Shown piece after piece: positions 13,251 through 25,818 of a stretch of DNA of 64,000 nucleotides (position 1 is the stretch's first letter; each line of letters opens with the position of its first letter). The notes under the pieces were generated by a model. It worked only from the letters and a program-made list of their open reading frames with translations. It was not told the DNA's origin and searched no databases. This DNA comes from Taenia hydatigena (Eukaryota; Platyhelminthes; Cestoda; Cyclophyllidea; Taeniidae), in assembly GCA_036345935.2 (NCBI GenBank), contig JADWOT020000003.1, forward strand, positions 8,916,134 through 8,980,133, in the 5' to 3' direction. The position numbers and the translations under genes were made by a program.

Positions 13251-14215
13251 TCTGCGAATGTGCACGCGACCGGATTCTGCTTTCAGCATTTTACTTCCTG
13301 TTTGATTACACCTTCATTTGCATTCTTCTTCGACAAAGACGCAATGCAGACTCGTCATCTGGCTATAGGACCTTCAAAGCAGGAGCAGCACTCGTTCATC
13401 CGCATCAACTGACCATCTCTGAATTCCCAAAGGTCGGGCGTCATGAGCGCAAACATGCATCGTCCTCCTGGTGTAGTCGTGTGATTGGCCTCAACAATAT
13501 CCGCATTTAAGCCACCATTTCTTTGGTGCACGTCATTCTTTCGTTCTGTGTGCGTGTGTTGGTGTTTTAATTGGCTGCGATGCTGGCCGTAACTGAATGT
13601 TTACTTCGTTCTGCGACTTCTGCTTCGTACCTCGACTTTACAAATCTCCTTTATGAACCGTTACACATGGATGCGAAGGACTAACACCGGCTACCCCGGA
13701 TTCCTTTCTTGCTGGAAGGAAACCCGCAAGCACATTCGAGATAACATAAGCCCATCTTTAACTAACGCTTTTGGTTATCATGTAGCATTTTAGTGCACTA
13801 CTCCTTTTATAAAGAAACAATAATTAAACAATTCGAGCAGAGGTTCCTTTTCAGGCATTTGGTGCCACTTCATTGAAAGGCGATGGGTTAACATTAAAAC
13901 TAGCAAACCTGACTGGCGATTACTTTACAACTTCTTCTTTTGGGTCGCTGCATTGACCATATCTGGCAAACTTAATACTGCTACTGACAGGGACCGCTGT
14001 TGCTAACGTTCAGAGTGATCACCTAAAATACTTGCCTAATTAAATAACCGAGTTTTCACAAACTCGACATTCAAACCGTCGTGCAGACCAAAAAAAAATA
14101 GCAAACAACTGGGCCACATGATGAGAAACTTGCCTGGATTGCCTTCACAAGATCGGTAGGAATGGGAATACCTAAACAACGGTAAAAAATGGCAATTAGT
14201 CAACTGCACTACTCG
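13240..14215 (+). repeat. Second dispersed module set (R, R2), copy a
   Basis: The first 290 bases match the module that follows repeat tails elsewhere (25465-25815 inverse, 48085-48380 inverse, 20900-21110 direct). From about 13530 the sequence matches 47550-48060 in direct orientation, for example GCCGTAACTGAATG..TACTT.GTTC.GC near 13589 and GCCTGGATTGCCTTC near 14133. The two halves are inverted relative to their arrangement at 20815-21850, so a rearrangement junction lies near 13530. Confidence 0.5.
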
Positions 14216-14259
14216 AGCAACTGACTCTACTCATCTGTTTGGAGACACGAAGGGTTGGT

Positions 14260-15165
14260 GGTGTTGGATGGAAGACGAGAACCAAATAACCCAAATCCTT
14301 CCATTTCATGACTCCACAATTTAACTTGTTACCACGCATTCACTGTCTGCCTGAATACCCCGCGACGTAAGCACAACAAATACGTCCATTCTGATTTAAA
14401 CGGTTTCACCATGATCTTTTTTGAGCGAAAGCGAAAGATAGCAAAAAATGTGAGACTACGATGCTGGTTATTGACAACACACTTTCAATTGCCATTGCGT
14501 CTGATGTCCTTCACCCAGGGAGCAATGCCAATGGACCTGCACTGCAAATAAGCTTAAGAAAAAGTTCACTGTTGGAAGAAACGAAAATGAGGCTTCGAAT
14601 GTAGAACTCACAGAAATGGTCAAGTGGATGGCGGCATTGTGAAAGGAGAAAGGAGACATGTTGTAAGAAGAACGACCACGATTGGCATGACCAACAATGG
14701 ACGTAGCACATTGGCCGTGCTGAACGAACGAAGACCTGTATACAAACCATTCTGACTTTCATCCATGCCACACTACATCATGACCGAGACAGCATTCGTC
14801 TTAACCAACATTTTCAATCGCCTCTTGCCACTCGAATCAAGCATGTCAGAATAGAGAACAATTGACGCATTACTTGTTACCAAAAAACATATTTTCTTAC
14901 TTTCACTTGGCTTAGGTGCCTACAATTGTTAGTCCGGTGCATCAGAACATAGCAACATAATCATCAACATCAGAAACAGCATCTCATTTTACTCTCTTAT
15001 CTACCCTCACTGCCAGCCACTGTTTTTGGGCTCGTCTTATGGTCTCATTTCGAGCACACTTTAGCGAAAGTCACAAGAGAAGTGATAATATCGCTTCTGC
15101 AACGATGTAATTTCATGCAGTGAGGTCAGTTATGCCAATATCGGACTCGCCTCCTTGCAGCTTCA
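14260..15165 (-). repeat. Dispersed repeat, TATA-bearing unit, copy h (inverted)
   Basis: Tail (14295-14365), middle (14380-14660) and head (about 15040-15140) modules are in reverse order. At 15165-15260 a short head fragment in plus orientation abuts it, so the two heads face each other. Confidence 0.55.
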
Positions 15166-15849
15166 CATCGCTGTATGGACCCGCATCGTTGCTTAGGCGA
15201 TATTTTCCTTTGTCTCGTGACTTCTGTTGAAGTGTGTTCGAACCGAGACTATTAATTCGATGCTTTAGATGTCCGGATTCTTTTAATTACTATCTTCTTT
15301 GGAAAAATAACAATGGTGCGCCAAATGTACTTATGAATTGGAGGGCGACTCGAGAATTCCCGAAAGCTCTAAATGGCAGAAGAGAGAGTGTTGGTGGTCC
15401 AAAATGAAGAAATGTAGCCGATGTGTGCGACTCGAACTGTCTCAATAATTTCAGGTTTCAAATTAGTTGCGCTCTTTACAAGCCCACCGCAATTGAATGT
15501 CTGCCATGCTCCGCACACCTTGACATTCCACCGAGTTCACCAAAAACGACCTTACAAATTACATTTATAATCAACGTCACACAGACACAAAAGGGTAGCA
15601 TCTACCAGCTTTGATTCCACTTTAGCTCAAAGTAAGCCTCCAAGCACAATTTTACCTCAGAGTGAGGCATTTGGTTCTCCTTAATCAGCATTGAATGCGA
15701 GAAGAGGTTCAATTGAGACAGCTGGTGGCAGTTCTTCAAAGTTTGGCGTATAAGAATAAAAACTGGCAGATCGGCAGAGGTGTTTTGCAGTTTGTTTTCC
15801 TTTGGGACACTGCAGGGACCATTTTTTTTCAAACTTAACACGCATATTT

Positions 15850-16200
15850 ACAGAAGACATTATTGCTCAGGAGAAAATACTTGCTGCAGTAAATCATAAA
15901 GTTTTCACTACTTAACCACATCATCTGTCGACAGCTTAACGTTGGGCAAGCACTTAGACCTCGGAAGGAGAATTTTGCCTGGATTGCCTTGATTTGAATC
16001 ATGAGAATAGTGAGGTCTTGTAAGTGGTAGAACTCGGAAATAGGTCAACTTAATTATACTCGAGTTAGTGGTTCCCTCCCTCTCCTTGTTTCTGCCTGTA
16101 AATATTTCTGAGCAATTAGCATCGTGCGACGTTGGCGAATCGAATTCGCTGAGTGGATAAATAAATGCTGCTACTTTTGACATCCATTGACACTCAGCAC
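15850..16200 (-). repeat. R2 module fragment
   Basis: The phrase TTTGCCTGGATTGCCTTGA near 15973 and the TACTCGAGTTAGTGGTTCCCTCCCTCTCCTTGTTTC stretch near 16057-16092 match 47950-48055 and, more weakly, 14130-14235. No gene was seen. Confidence 0.45.
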
Positions 16201-16619
16201 CGCTTGTTTTATGTCTCAGTACTAGGGTTCAGCCATAAAGTTCTCCAAGGCCCGATAGGTGAAATACACTGTACTTGAATTACGAGGCAAACTCAACTTA
16301 TTTTATCCCATTATTTGTGATTTGCACAAGTGGAATTCATTTATAGAAGTCAGTCAATTCAACCTGTCTTTCAAATGATATCGCAGCCGGCAGAAGCTCG
16401 CTAGGTCGTCAGGTCTACTTTGATTCTCGATTGGTGGATTTACTGCTACAAAGAAAAGCTTTGACGATCGACTAAGAAAATGATACTTTGATTTTGCATA
16501 GACGAGTAGGAATAGCATCTCGAAGATATATGAAATCCCAATTTTAGGTATTTAACGACCTGTGAAAATAGCATTCTGACAATTCGAATGCAGTTTTAGT
16601 GAATGTCACCTCCAACATT

Positions 16620-17450
16620 TGATGAGAATGAAGCAGCACTTAAGTGCCGCTGCTGCTTTGCTGGCTTACAAAGAGATGACCAGTCTGCAGACAAATGCTA
16701 ACGAGGGCTTAAACACACCAGAAGTGGGTGCTAAAACGAAGCTTAGTCAAACATGTAACCGTAAAAATTAACGAGGCAGGTCAATTATCACGCAATACCT
16801 GCATCGCTTCATTTTATTTCGCCTTCAAGCCGGTTTAACTAGCTGTCTTCTTACCATGCAAAAGCCTATTTTCCTATCATTTCATCTCACATCAGTGCTA
16901 CGGTTCGTAAGTCCACTTATGAGCAACAGCTCCTACTATCTTGCATCTCAGAGTGTTAATTACACATGGGTAAGTACTTCAATGCCTCATGCTTACTTAG
17001 ACGTCGCATGCTTGTAAAATGTGGTGTTAATGTCATGCATTTGTAATGAAAGGGTGTGGCAGCATTAGGAGGACGGCACTGTGAAGCTGCTACGATTTCT
17101 TTGAGACACGTGAGTGTTGAGGAAAGGCTTGGGCAAAGTTGCAAGTACCCTGTATTCCACGACGAGGGGAACAACACGGTGAAGCCGCTCACTTTGGTGG
17201 CTAACAAAAATAACACTCTCCGTTTCAACACACCCATTCACAGTTGTGATGCATGCTTGTGACACGAGTTGAGGACATGCAACATGGTCCTGTGAGGGCA
17301 GATGACGAGTTCTGCACATCCTTCAGCCTTTTCGCATAATTTGACTTTCGGTAGAAATGCTGCACGTACCACACCATCGCCTGCTTCTGCCACGATTAAC
17401 GCAGCCAAAAGTGCGACTGTATCACCCTGCAGACGACTGTTCCACATTGC
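16620..17450 (+). repeat. Dispersed repeat module M, copy b
   Basis: The block resembles 34860-35350: GACGTCGCATGCTTGTAAAATG near 17000 and ATGCATTTGTAATGAAAGGGTG near 17036. It also resembles 3600-3900. Overlapping ORFs of 68-93 codons on both strands are explained by the repeat and are not conserved in frame. Confidence 0.55.
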
Positions 17451-17689
17451 AGGTGGCATACAATCATGAGCGCAACCAGCTCAGTGAAATCAAGTTTACG
17501 TAAATAATGACGATTCGCTGGGATTTGAGATTTTTTTTATCGTAGAGGTCCAATGATAAAACCACCAGATTGTGCATTTGGTGGCATGGACAAACAAACA
17601 CGAAAGCTGCATTAGATGGCGGAATAGGTAGACGAAACCAAAAGGTACCGAATGGAGTTTGAGTGAAGAAAATCATGTGCCTGCAGATT

Positions 17690-19170
17690 TGACTTCATTG
17701 GATGAACCCACATCATCGCTGAATCAATGTTTTCACTTCTCTCGTGACTTCTGTTGACGTGTACTCAAACCGAGACTATAAAATGGGCCCAAGCATAGCG
17801 TCAAGCAGTGAGAGAGGACGGAATAGCGGAACCCATAGGCTGTATTTGATTTAAGTGAGAACGGTGGCACATTCCAATGCAATTTGCTCAGTGTCTCGAG
17901 GCATCGCAGCACCTTTTTGAGCTCCAAAGTCAGGTAAAGATGGGGATTTGTTCTTTGGGTCACAAGTAGTGCGTTGCTTGCTCTGCATTCTGATTAGCTA
18001 GATTCCAGGGGCAAAAGACGAGTCAGAGTGTCAATAGAGGTGGATGCTGCTTTGGTCACGATGCATTTCGTCATCTAGAGAAGTCGAAATCGTTTATATA
18101 CAGGACTCTGTTTGTTTGATGTTGTGCTCTGTGATTTGCACTACTGTCTAGGAGGCATGACGAAGGCATTATATGCACAGTAAGTCATACCAATTTGGCT
18201 GCTTTTCCCACAACTTCCAGTTGTCATAATGCCAGCATCCACTTGGTAATTTCTTTGTTTACACATTTGGAGTTTCATCTCTATTTTTCCCATCGAATGC
18301 ATTTAATTCGTCAGCCTGTCTGCATACAGGTTTCTGTACTGCCTATTAGCTGACGTATATGAAACGCGATTGTATTTATCAGGAACCCATCAGTTTCCGA
18401 CGTTGCGATCGCACAACTCCTATTCATCCCTGCATCTCTTTTGAAACAAACTGCAGTGTAACTGTTTTACTGACAAGATGCTTTATTTTATGTGCCTGCG
18501 TCACGAGTTATTACTCGTACCGGTAGTAGATGCGTGGCAGGAGGCTCAACTGTGGAGTTTTGGAATGGGAGGAATTGGGTTCACGGTTTGTGTTCGCCGG
18601 CCAACACCACCAACCCTTTTGGCTTCTAGACAGGGTGTCATCGTATAAAGGTACACAATACCAAAATTTAGCAAAGGGATTGTGTGACTTCCATTTTATG
18701 TGTTTACGTCACGAGTTATTCACACGGGTAGTAAATGTGTGGGAGCAAGTTCAACTGTAGCGTTGTGAATTGGGAGAAATCACTTTCATCAACTAGCGCT
18801 TTCAGTTCTGCTGGCCCTAAGACAGCACGGCGTAGAGAATCGGAACGTCATCTTACGTCACTTTCAAAATGCGTGTGCACCATACCAGAAGTCGGCAAGA
18901 AGTCTCTAGGTGTTCGACTACGAAGTCTTCAACGCTGGCACTCTAAGGTTGAAAGTAATGTTGATTGAAATTGTTTTTGTTCATAAAATGGACTGCGATT
19001 TCCGGTAGTGCGTGGAGTGCTTTGAATTGCTGCTTCGCTCGGCTACTTTTCATTGGATGGATAAAAGTAGGGTTCACAGCTGGCAACGACACAGATGGTG
19101 GTTGAGGCAGTCGAGGTGTCGCTTAATGGTTAATAAGGTTGTTGTTTGAATGACTGATAGATTAGTTATC
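17690..19170 (+). repeat. Dispersed repeat, TATA-bearing unit, copy i
   Basis: The head carries TATAAAA at 17777-17783. The middle module lies near 18300-18420 and the tail starts at GTGGCAGGAGGCTCAACTGTGG (18533). A second tail-like start (GTGGGAGCAAGTTCAACTGTAG) occurs at 18739, so the tail is partly duplicated inside this copy. Confidence 0.65.
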
Positions 19171-19559
19171 AAAAAGCATTGTTTCAGGTGTCTTATTGGT
19201 CGTTCTTTTTAATGAATACGCCTAATTCACAACTTTTTGTCTTTAAGTCTACAGATCCAATTCTTCCGAACATCCGAGTTCCATTGATGGCCATCTCGGA
19301 ATCAATCGGTAATGCTCCATGGACGGTGGTGGTGCAATGGGAATCAGCTCAACGATTAATGGAAAATTAAGTGGTAGATTAGGAGATGTAGGCGACTCGA
19401 AGTGAAGTGATGCGGGTGTCGTGTAGAGTTTGACCTGCCTCAATAAGTTGCACATTGACACTTAAGATTGGTTCCCACTTTCAGTATCCACTTTTGTCCT
19501 GCATTTCTTTGATGCGTTTGATTACGTCTTCATTTACATTCCTAATGAACAAAGATGCT

Positions 19560-21850
19560 ATGGAGTTTCGTTGATGTGTACTGGAAGCGCGACTATAAGG
19601 TTGGCCCCAGCACAGCGGATGGCAGTAAGTGGCAACGGAGGATGAAAGTGGAGAGTCTGTTTCCGATGTGGATGGATGCGCTTGTACCTTCCGATGCGAT
19701 TCGCTAACTGCCTTGAGGAATCGGACATAACATTGTGTTGGCTTAAGTCAGATAAAAATGAGGATGTGTTATCTGGGTTACAAGAATTGTTGCATCAGTT
19801 GTTCACCACTCGGGTATGCTTGATTCGAAAGGCAAAGAGCGAGCCAGAATGTTAGTAAAGACGGAGGAACGGACGCAGTGTGGTGTGCAGGGAAGTCGAA
19901 ATCGTTTGCCTCAAGTCTTATGTTCATCGCTAATCATGCCGATCGCGATCGCTTTCCCTACGATAAATTTGATGGTTATGAATTCCACGTTCACTGTGCC
20001 TCCTTTCCTCTTGTCATAATGGCAGCATCCACTTGGCTATTTCCATAATTTTTACATATACTGCCTCATTTTTGTTTTTTTCCAACCAAATCCAGTCTAT
20101 CCGCCAGCGAATTTGCTGTACCGGTTTTGTGTCACTGTCCTCTGCTGACGAACATCAAACGCGATTTTGCAATCACACATCGTTCATCCATCCTTCATTG
20201 CTTTTATCCCCAGCATTGTTTAGAGTCACAATGCGCGTGATGTCATGTGCTTGCGTCATGAGGTATTTACTTTGGAAGTAAATGCGTGGTAGCAAGTCGG
20301 ACTGTGAAGTAGTGGAATGGGATGAATCGAGTTCTTGGTTCACGTTCTCCAACCGCAACCACCAGCCCAGTCGGCCTTCAAGCAGCATGTCGTCGTGAAT
20401 CGGAATGCCTTCTTACGACGCCTTTTGGGGAGGTACGTGCAATACCAAGGTCAGTAGGAATTTTGAATTAGTTCGACAATGAATTCTTCAACATTGACGC
20501 GTACAAGTAAAGGGTGGCTTTGATTGAACGCGCTCTCCTTCAAACAAATTAGTTGCAATCTGCGGCAGTGCGTGGAATGTTTCGAATCGTTGCATTGCTG
20601 GGTAACCTTCAATTGGGCAGGTGAAGTAGATATGTTGCAAGTAACGATGGATGTGGTGGTGGTTGGGGCAGTTGGGCTGACACTCAGTGGTCACTAAGGT
20701 GGTTGATTGAATGACTGTTAAGCTTATGAATGGTGGTAAGTGTTTCGGTATTGCGCCTAGCCACTTTACCGATTGCAAATCGTCCCAAGCTAATTGTCTC
20801 AAATGCTGCTGATTAGATGGGAATTAGCCGAAAATATTTTAAGGTCTCCAAGCAACAGAGGTTGCCCTGTAGGATCTGACCGACCTTAATGAGTTTCGCA
20901 TCTATATTAAAGACTGGATCCCATTTTTATCATCCACTGCCACGCTCGTGCCATTTGGTGTGCTTGATTACGCCTTCGTTGGCAAGGATGGCATTGAGAA
21001 GCGTCATCTCGTCCTATGACAGGCAAAGCAGACACAACACTTGGAAGTAGTTTCATTCTCATCAATTGGCGCTTCTCATAAACCATTCAGTTGATTAAAG
21101 GGGTACAAACAAACTTATTGACATGAAGCGTAGATTTGCTGTGGTCTTACGTTCCTAATTATATTTTGACAGAAAACAGGGAGAGCGAAAGTCGACGACT
21201 GGAGTAGTGGAGTTCACTTATTCCTGATTGCCACCATTCCCACAAATCGTACGAGGCGATCTAGGCAAATTTGGCATAATGAGGCATAAGCGTTTGCTTC
21301 TTTTCTGTCAGCCCACAGCACGAATGTCGAAATTGTAGAAACTTGATTACTTCAATGTTACCAATAATAGTATTTATCAATAGGATTGCTACGTTTGCTG
21401 GATATGGTCTCTGCAGTGGCATGGTTCCTACATGAGGTTTGTGAAGTCGACTACCGACAGGCCTGTGGAGCAAAGTAGGCATTCAGTTGCGGTCAGCACG
21501 AGGTCAGCACTGTCCATCTAAACACAAACACGCATAAAACTGCACACAAGAAGGTGGAATGATGTGCAACAAAGAAACAGGGACTTCAATTACGAGAATT
21601 TTATACCAAACACACAAGCACAGTAGGAGAATGTTGCGTGCATACGTGCGAGTTGCTTGACCTCTTGAAGGAGGTCAGAGATGGTCTCCAACCTCAAGCA
21701 TATCATTTCGAACTGCACAGAGGCGTTGACAATTGGAGCGTCTACTACAACAACAACAACTCACGTTCAGCTTTACTAACAATTCAGAAGCTTGCTTGTC
21801 AACTCCGTTTTGTTGGCTACTTTATTGTATATCGATTTGGGAACCGCAAA
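19560..21850 (+). repeat. Dispersed repeat, longest composite copy (head to R2)
   Basis: This is the best single view of the whole element. Order: head (19560-19740), middle (19800-20200), tail (20280-20810), R module (20820-21110) and R2 module (21115-21840). The last two match 47220-48380 in inverse. The length is at least 2.3 kb. No reverse transcriptase, integrase, transposase or helicase motif was seen in the frames given, so an autonomous element is not supported. Confidence 0.6.
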
Positions 21851-22890
21851 TAACCTTAATAGTAGTATGTGTGCATTTTAAGCAGAATTTATGCATAGTG
21901 AGGGAGGCTTTTGTTGGAGCGATCGCACACTTGCAAATGTCAGAAATCATAGTTGGGATGTGACCCGTCGGCCACACCGTAGCATCAAAGTGCATGAAAA
22001 AAACAGAGGACAATTTTCTCAGGAGTGCTTCTCGCTTTCTACCAACAAATGTATGTGAATGACCTAAAAAAGGCACCAAAACAGATATGCTTATTGGAGG
22101 TATACGCTTAGAACTTGAGAAATCATTGCCTTGCTTTAGACTTTCTGAGTTCCTCATATCTTAAAAGGAATTTAAATGCATGTGGTTGTGTGTTCATCAT
22201 TTCCTTTAGAGCACCTTTCTATCTTCATCAAAGCGAGCAGCCTATGTGCCCTTATCAGAAAAGATACCGTTTAGGCACAATGTATTGCGTTTGAAAAGGC
22301 CGCGAGCAATATCTGATTGATAAATGAAAGCCACAATTATTGTTGACTTGAAATAACTAAGAACGTGGATAGCATAATGGCAGCTGTGTGTATTTCAAGG
22401 AAAGCCAAGATGCAGTAGACTGGAGGCCCGTAATCACCGTCCAAGCTATTTAACGTCCACATCCTCGACATTCAGGAATGTTACACAAAGTTGGCACCGT
22501 TTCTCAGTTTTAATGGCAAAGCTCCTCCCACTCCTCTTCAGTGCTTCCTCAGGAGTAGGTCTCAATACCAGATTAAGTAACATCAATTAATCAGCTCAAA
22601 CACATCATTCGCCAGAAGTAATGCCTCAGAGGTGAAGTAGTAAGAACAATTTTCCACTCATCTGGAACTTGGAGCAGTATTAACATTTAGCACCTTATTC
22701 GTAAGCTATGCACTAACGAGTAATACCGACATCCGACGGCCTGCTTTGCTTGTTTGAGTGCCGTAAAATGCGCAGGCTAGATAAGCAGGACCCAAACCCG
22801 CTCTCCTCCTCTGATATGCCAGCAAATCATGTTGTGTCATTGGACATTCCCAACGAGTGACTTCTGTAATACCCAAGGCTGAGGGTACCA
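21850..22890. other. Stretch with no assignable feature
   Basis: The ORFs here are short and overlap on both strands (for example 21822-22157 minus). None is recognised. No similarity to the other modules of the window was noticed. Confidence 0.4.
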
Positions 22891-23106
22891 AAAACACAAC
22901 GATCAAAACTCCCAGAACTCAGGGAATGGGCAATTTGCAATGCTAAAGCAGTTCCAGCAGACATCATGCCACAACGCTGATAGAGCCGTTTTTCAACTGG
23001 TATTTGCATGAGCTTCCAAAGTCATCCTTATCAAATCACCAAACAAAAGTACCAAAAACGAGGGTATAAAAGCATATCATCAGTGTTGCATACGTAGAGG
23101 ATCCAA

Positions 23107-24170
23107 TTACACAGGGTGTGCAGAGTCATCAACTTGAGCATTCTCAATTCTTTGAGAGAGCACGTCGTAGAGACCCCAATTCAACACATTGCTCCAGTCG
23201 GTATAGGTTGGATTAAAGTTCTTGATACAACACAGCCGCCATTTGGTTTGCATGGTAGCCAGGAGATGGCTGTCGTGATGTCCAAGTTTCTGGAGGAATT
23301 TCATGAGACAACTCGTCTCAGTTGACTTATCCACGAGCCCATTGACAAAAACTACGATAAGTAGCGTCTGATGGGGTTCGAAGGATTCTAGGGTGATAGT
23401 AAGATCATGATTGGAGAAGTGCGAGAGATCCACTGCATATATTAAGCAGTCGCAGTAGTCAGGCGCATCCATATGCTCAAAGGGAGAAATGCATCGGTCC
23501 ATAGTATGCATGCTGCCTTCGACACAAGTTGCTACAAAGATAAGCCTGTCGTTCGCAACACCATCTGTGCTCTTTAAAATATTATTAGATGAATGACGGC
23601 TGAGAAGGAATAGCTCTGGCGGATGTAGGCAAATTGTGAATTCACGTGGCGACAGCCAAGTCAGGTGTGGGTCTCTAAACAGCCAAAGGTGTACAGGTCT
23701 TTGGTCTCGCATCTGCGGCAGCTCTGCTAAAGTGCGTTGGAAGGAGACAAGCTGGGCATTGTAATACATAATAGCTTGCAGTGCGTTCCGATGAGAATTT
23801 GGCGCAGGTTGGGGAGAAAGCTTGTGGAGAAGACATTTGTCAAGCCAGGTGCACATGTTAACCTGCTGATGTAGGACAGTGGAGAACTTCGGCATTGAAG
23901 GTATTACCCTCCATCCTGGAATAGCCATGCAACAATTGACCAGATCACAGCCAATGAGATATTGGCATATTTGTAACGCCAATTCAATGGAAAGCTCGGT
24001 AATTTTGCGACTTCAGCTGTTTTGAGCCTATGTTTTAAGAAAGAATGCCATTTCCGGTTATATGAGGTTCAAATAGGCGAAATATAATAGTGCGAAATAG
24101 CCAAATTACTAAGGAGGCGTAAGCAATAATAATTAAAGAAAAACAAAAGTTGGCCTTTAGGACCTACCAT
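23107..24170 (-). pseudogene. F-box/GTPase-like protein gene copy 1, disabled by an early stop
   Basis: ATG at 24170-24168 is followed directly by a GTAGGT donor. The intron is 24167-24028 (140 bp) and ends in TAG. Exon 2 is 24027-23107, 921 bp, exactly the length in copies 2 and 3. Codon 6 is TGA (24015-24013) where copies 2 and 3 have TCA, so the spliced frame stops after five residues. The rest of the exon stays open. The F-box is altered (ELSIELALQICQYLIGCDL in place of ELPFEL..QYLNGCDL). The C-terminal GTPase-like module is nearly identical to copy 2 except at the FLQKLGHHD segment. A shorter protein from an internal Met (about residue 35) would lack half of the F-box. The single base change could be a sequencing error, but the adjacent CGT to AGT change argues for real decay. 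Confidence 0.75.
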
Positions 24171-24218
24171 TGACGCAAGACGCTAGCGTAAATTGATGGC
24201 GTGGTAGATGCGCCGAGG

Positions 24219-24226
24219 CTTAAATA
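24219..24226 (-). promoter_or_regulatory. TATA-like box of F-box copy 1
   Basis: TATTTAAG on the minus strand, 49 bases upstream of the ATG. The same box precedes every copy of the gene. Confidence 0.4.
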
Positions 24227-25464
24227 CATTGTGCCCTGGAGGGGGTGTCCGAGTGACCTCACTGTGGTGACAGCTCATTGGTTCTCGCCGTATCGCCTGG
24301 TCTGAAATTCACGCATCAGCAACACTATCTGACTCCCCTTTATCCGACTATAGGGGCTGCAATCCAATAACATGGAAACTTATAATCCTGTGCGCAGAGT
24401 AGCGCCTTGCGGCAATGTGGATATTGGGCCTTTATCTGCGAAATAATCTTCAAGTGTCGACTTTAACACGACCTGTCATTGTCAGCATCGACACTAAACT
24501 CCTCATAACGAGTGATGAAATTAAACTAACGCAGACTAACTCTGATTTATTGACGAATTTTGAAATCTTAAAAATGCTGGTCCACTAACCACTCACCTCT
24601 ATTGAAGCAGAAACCCGGTGAAAGTCCAAAAGTGTCTTTTGCATGATTTTTTTGCATGTTAGTGGTCTAGGAGCCAGAACATGTGTTCAACTGCAGTAAT
24701 TTCAACAAATATATTTTGTGTTTTGATGGCACAGAAGGATGTGCTCATGTGGATGGAGTAAGTGCATTTGATGCTGAAATAAGTGGTGAATCTAACCAAA
24801 ACCAAAGTTGAGATAATTTCTAGATAACTTTACACAATGCTTGAAAGTATGTGCGATTCAAGTGGTGTATACGCGAATAAAATCGGAAAGTGCATGAGTG
24901 GTTATCTCCACCCATCTTCACTCTTCATGCGTTCACTAAAACTGTCACCCACCACGGTGATTAGCAAGGTCAGATGAAGGAACAGATCCACGTACGCTGC
25001 ACACCACCTACAATGAGAGTAGTTTGCTACAGCTGCGCCCGTTCTGAAGACTGCGGAGGCAAGTTTGCTAATACATGACATGCCCTCCTTTATGTCTACG
25101 ATGAGGCTATTCTGTAACTAAGACGAATCAGTTTGTCAAAGGCTGAGTGATGGACCTCTTATTCACGTAAATGATGACATGGTATTGTAAGGTCAGATGT
25201 CTGAGTTACTACTAGCTTTCAAATCACTACCACTATACAGCGTGCTACCTTATGAGCCCTTTGCAACTTAGAGTTATCTGGTTGACCGAGAGTCTCAAAT
25301 GTGCTGGTTGGCTGTTTTAAATGAAAACACTGCAAGTGCAACGTAGTATCAGCTTATGTTCCACATTGCGATTAGCTGTGATTAGTCGAGAAACTTGTGC
25401 TGTCAACTTTGTCTTTGTCAACAGCTAAATGCCAAGATTGATGTGATGCCTACGACTTGAGGAC

Positions 25465-25818
25465 TGTCTCAAATTATTTGTACTCCTTTAATTAACTGAG
25501 TGGTCCATGAGAAGCAGTAGTTAATGAGAATGAATTTACTTCCAAGTGTTGTGCCTGCTTTGCCTGTCATAGGATGAGATGACGCTCCCCAATGCCATCT
25601 TTGCCGACGAAGAAAACAAATGAAGGCGTAATCAAGCACACCAAATGGCACGAGCTTGGCGATGGATGATGAAAATAGGATTCAATCCATGGTATAAGCG
25701 CATAACTCATTAAGGTTTGTCAGATCCTACAGAGCAACTTCTTTTGCTCAGAGATCTTGGAATTTCCATCCCAACAGCAGCATTGGAGACGATTAGTTTA
25801 GGACGATTTGCATTCAGT
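25465..25818 (-). repeat. R module joining duplicon 1 to the inverted repeat
   Basis: This matches 20820-21110 (inverse) and 48085-48380 (direct), for example AACTGAGTGGTCCATGAGAAGC near 25495. It begins exactly where the F-box duplicon ends and runs into the tail module of the right arm. Confidence 0.55.

Larger units (their letters stand above)
22890..25463 (-). repeat. F-box duplicon 1
   Basis: This segmental duplicate contains F-box copy 1. Its gene-upstream part (24500-25463) matches 59700-60663 of duplicon 4 base for base with few changes. It ends at the same sequence (CTGTCTCAAATTA), after which the R module starts. Relative to duplicon 4 it lacks roughly 150 bases at about 24415-24420, between the promoter and the far upstream part. 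On the gene-downstream side, homology stops near 22890. Confidence 0.8.
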
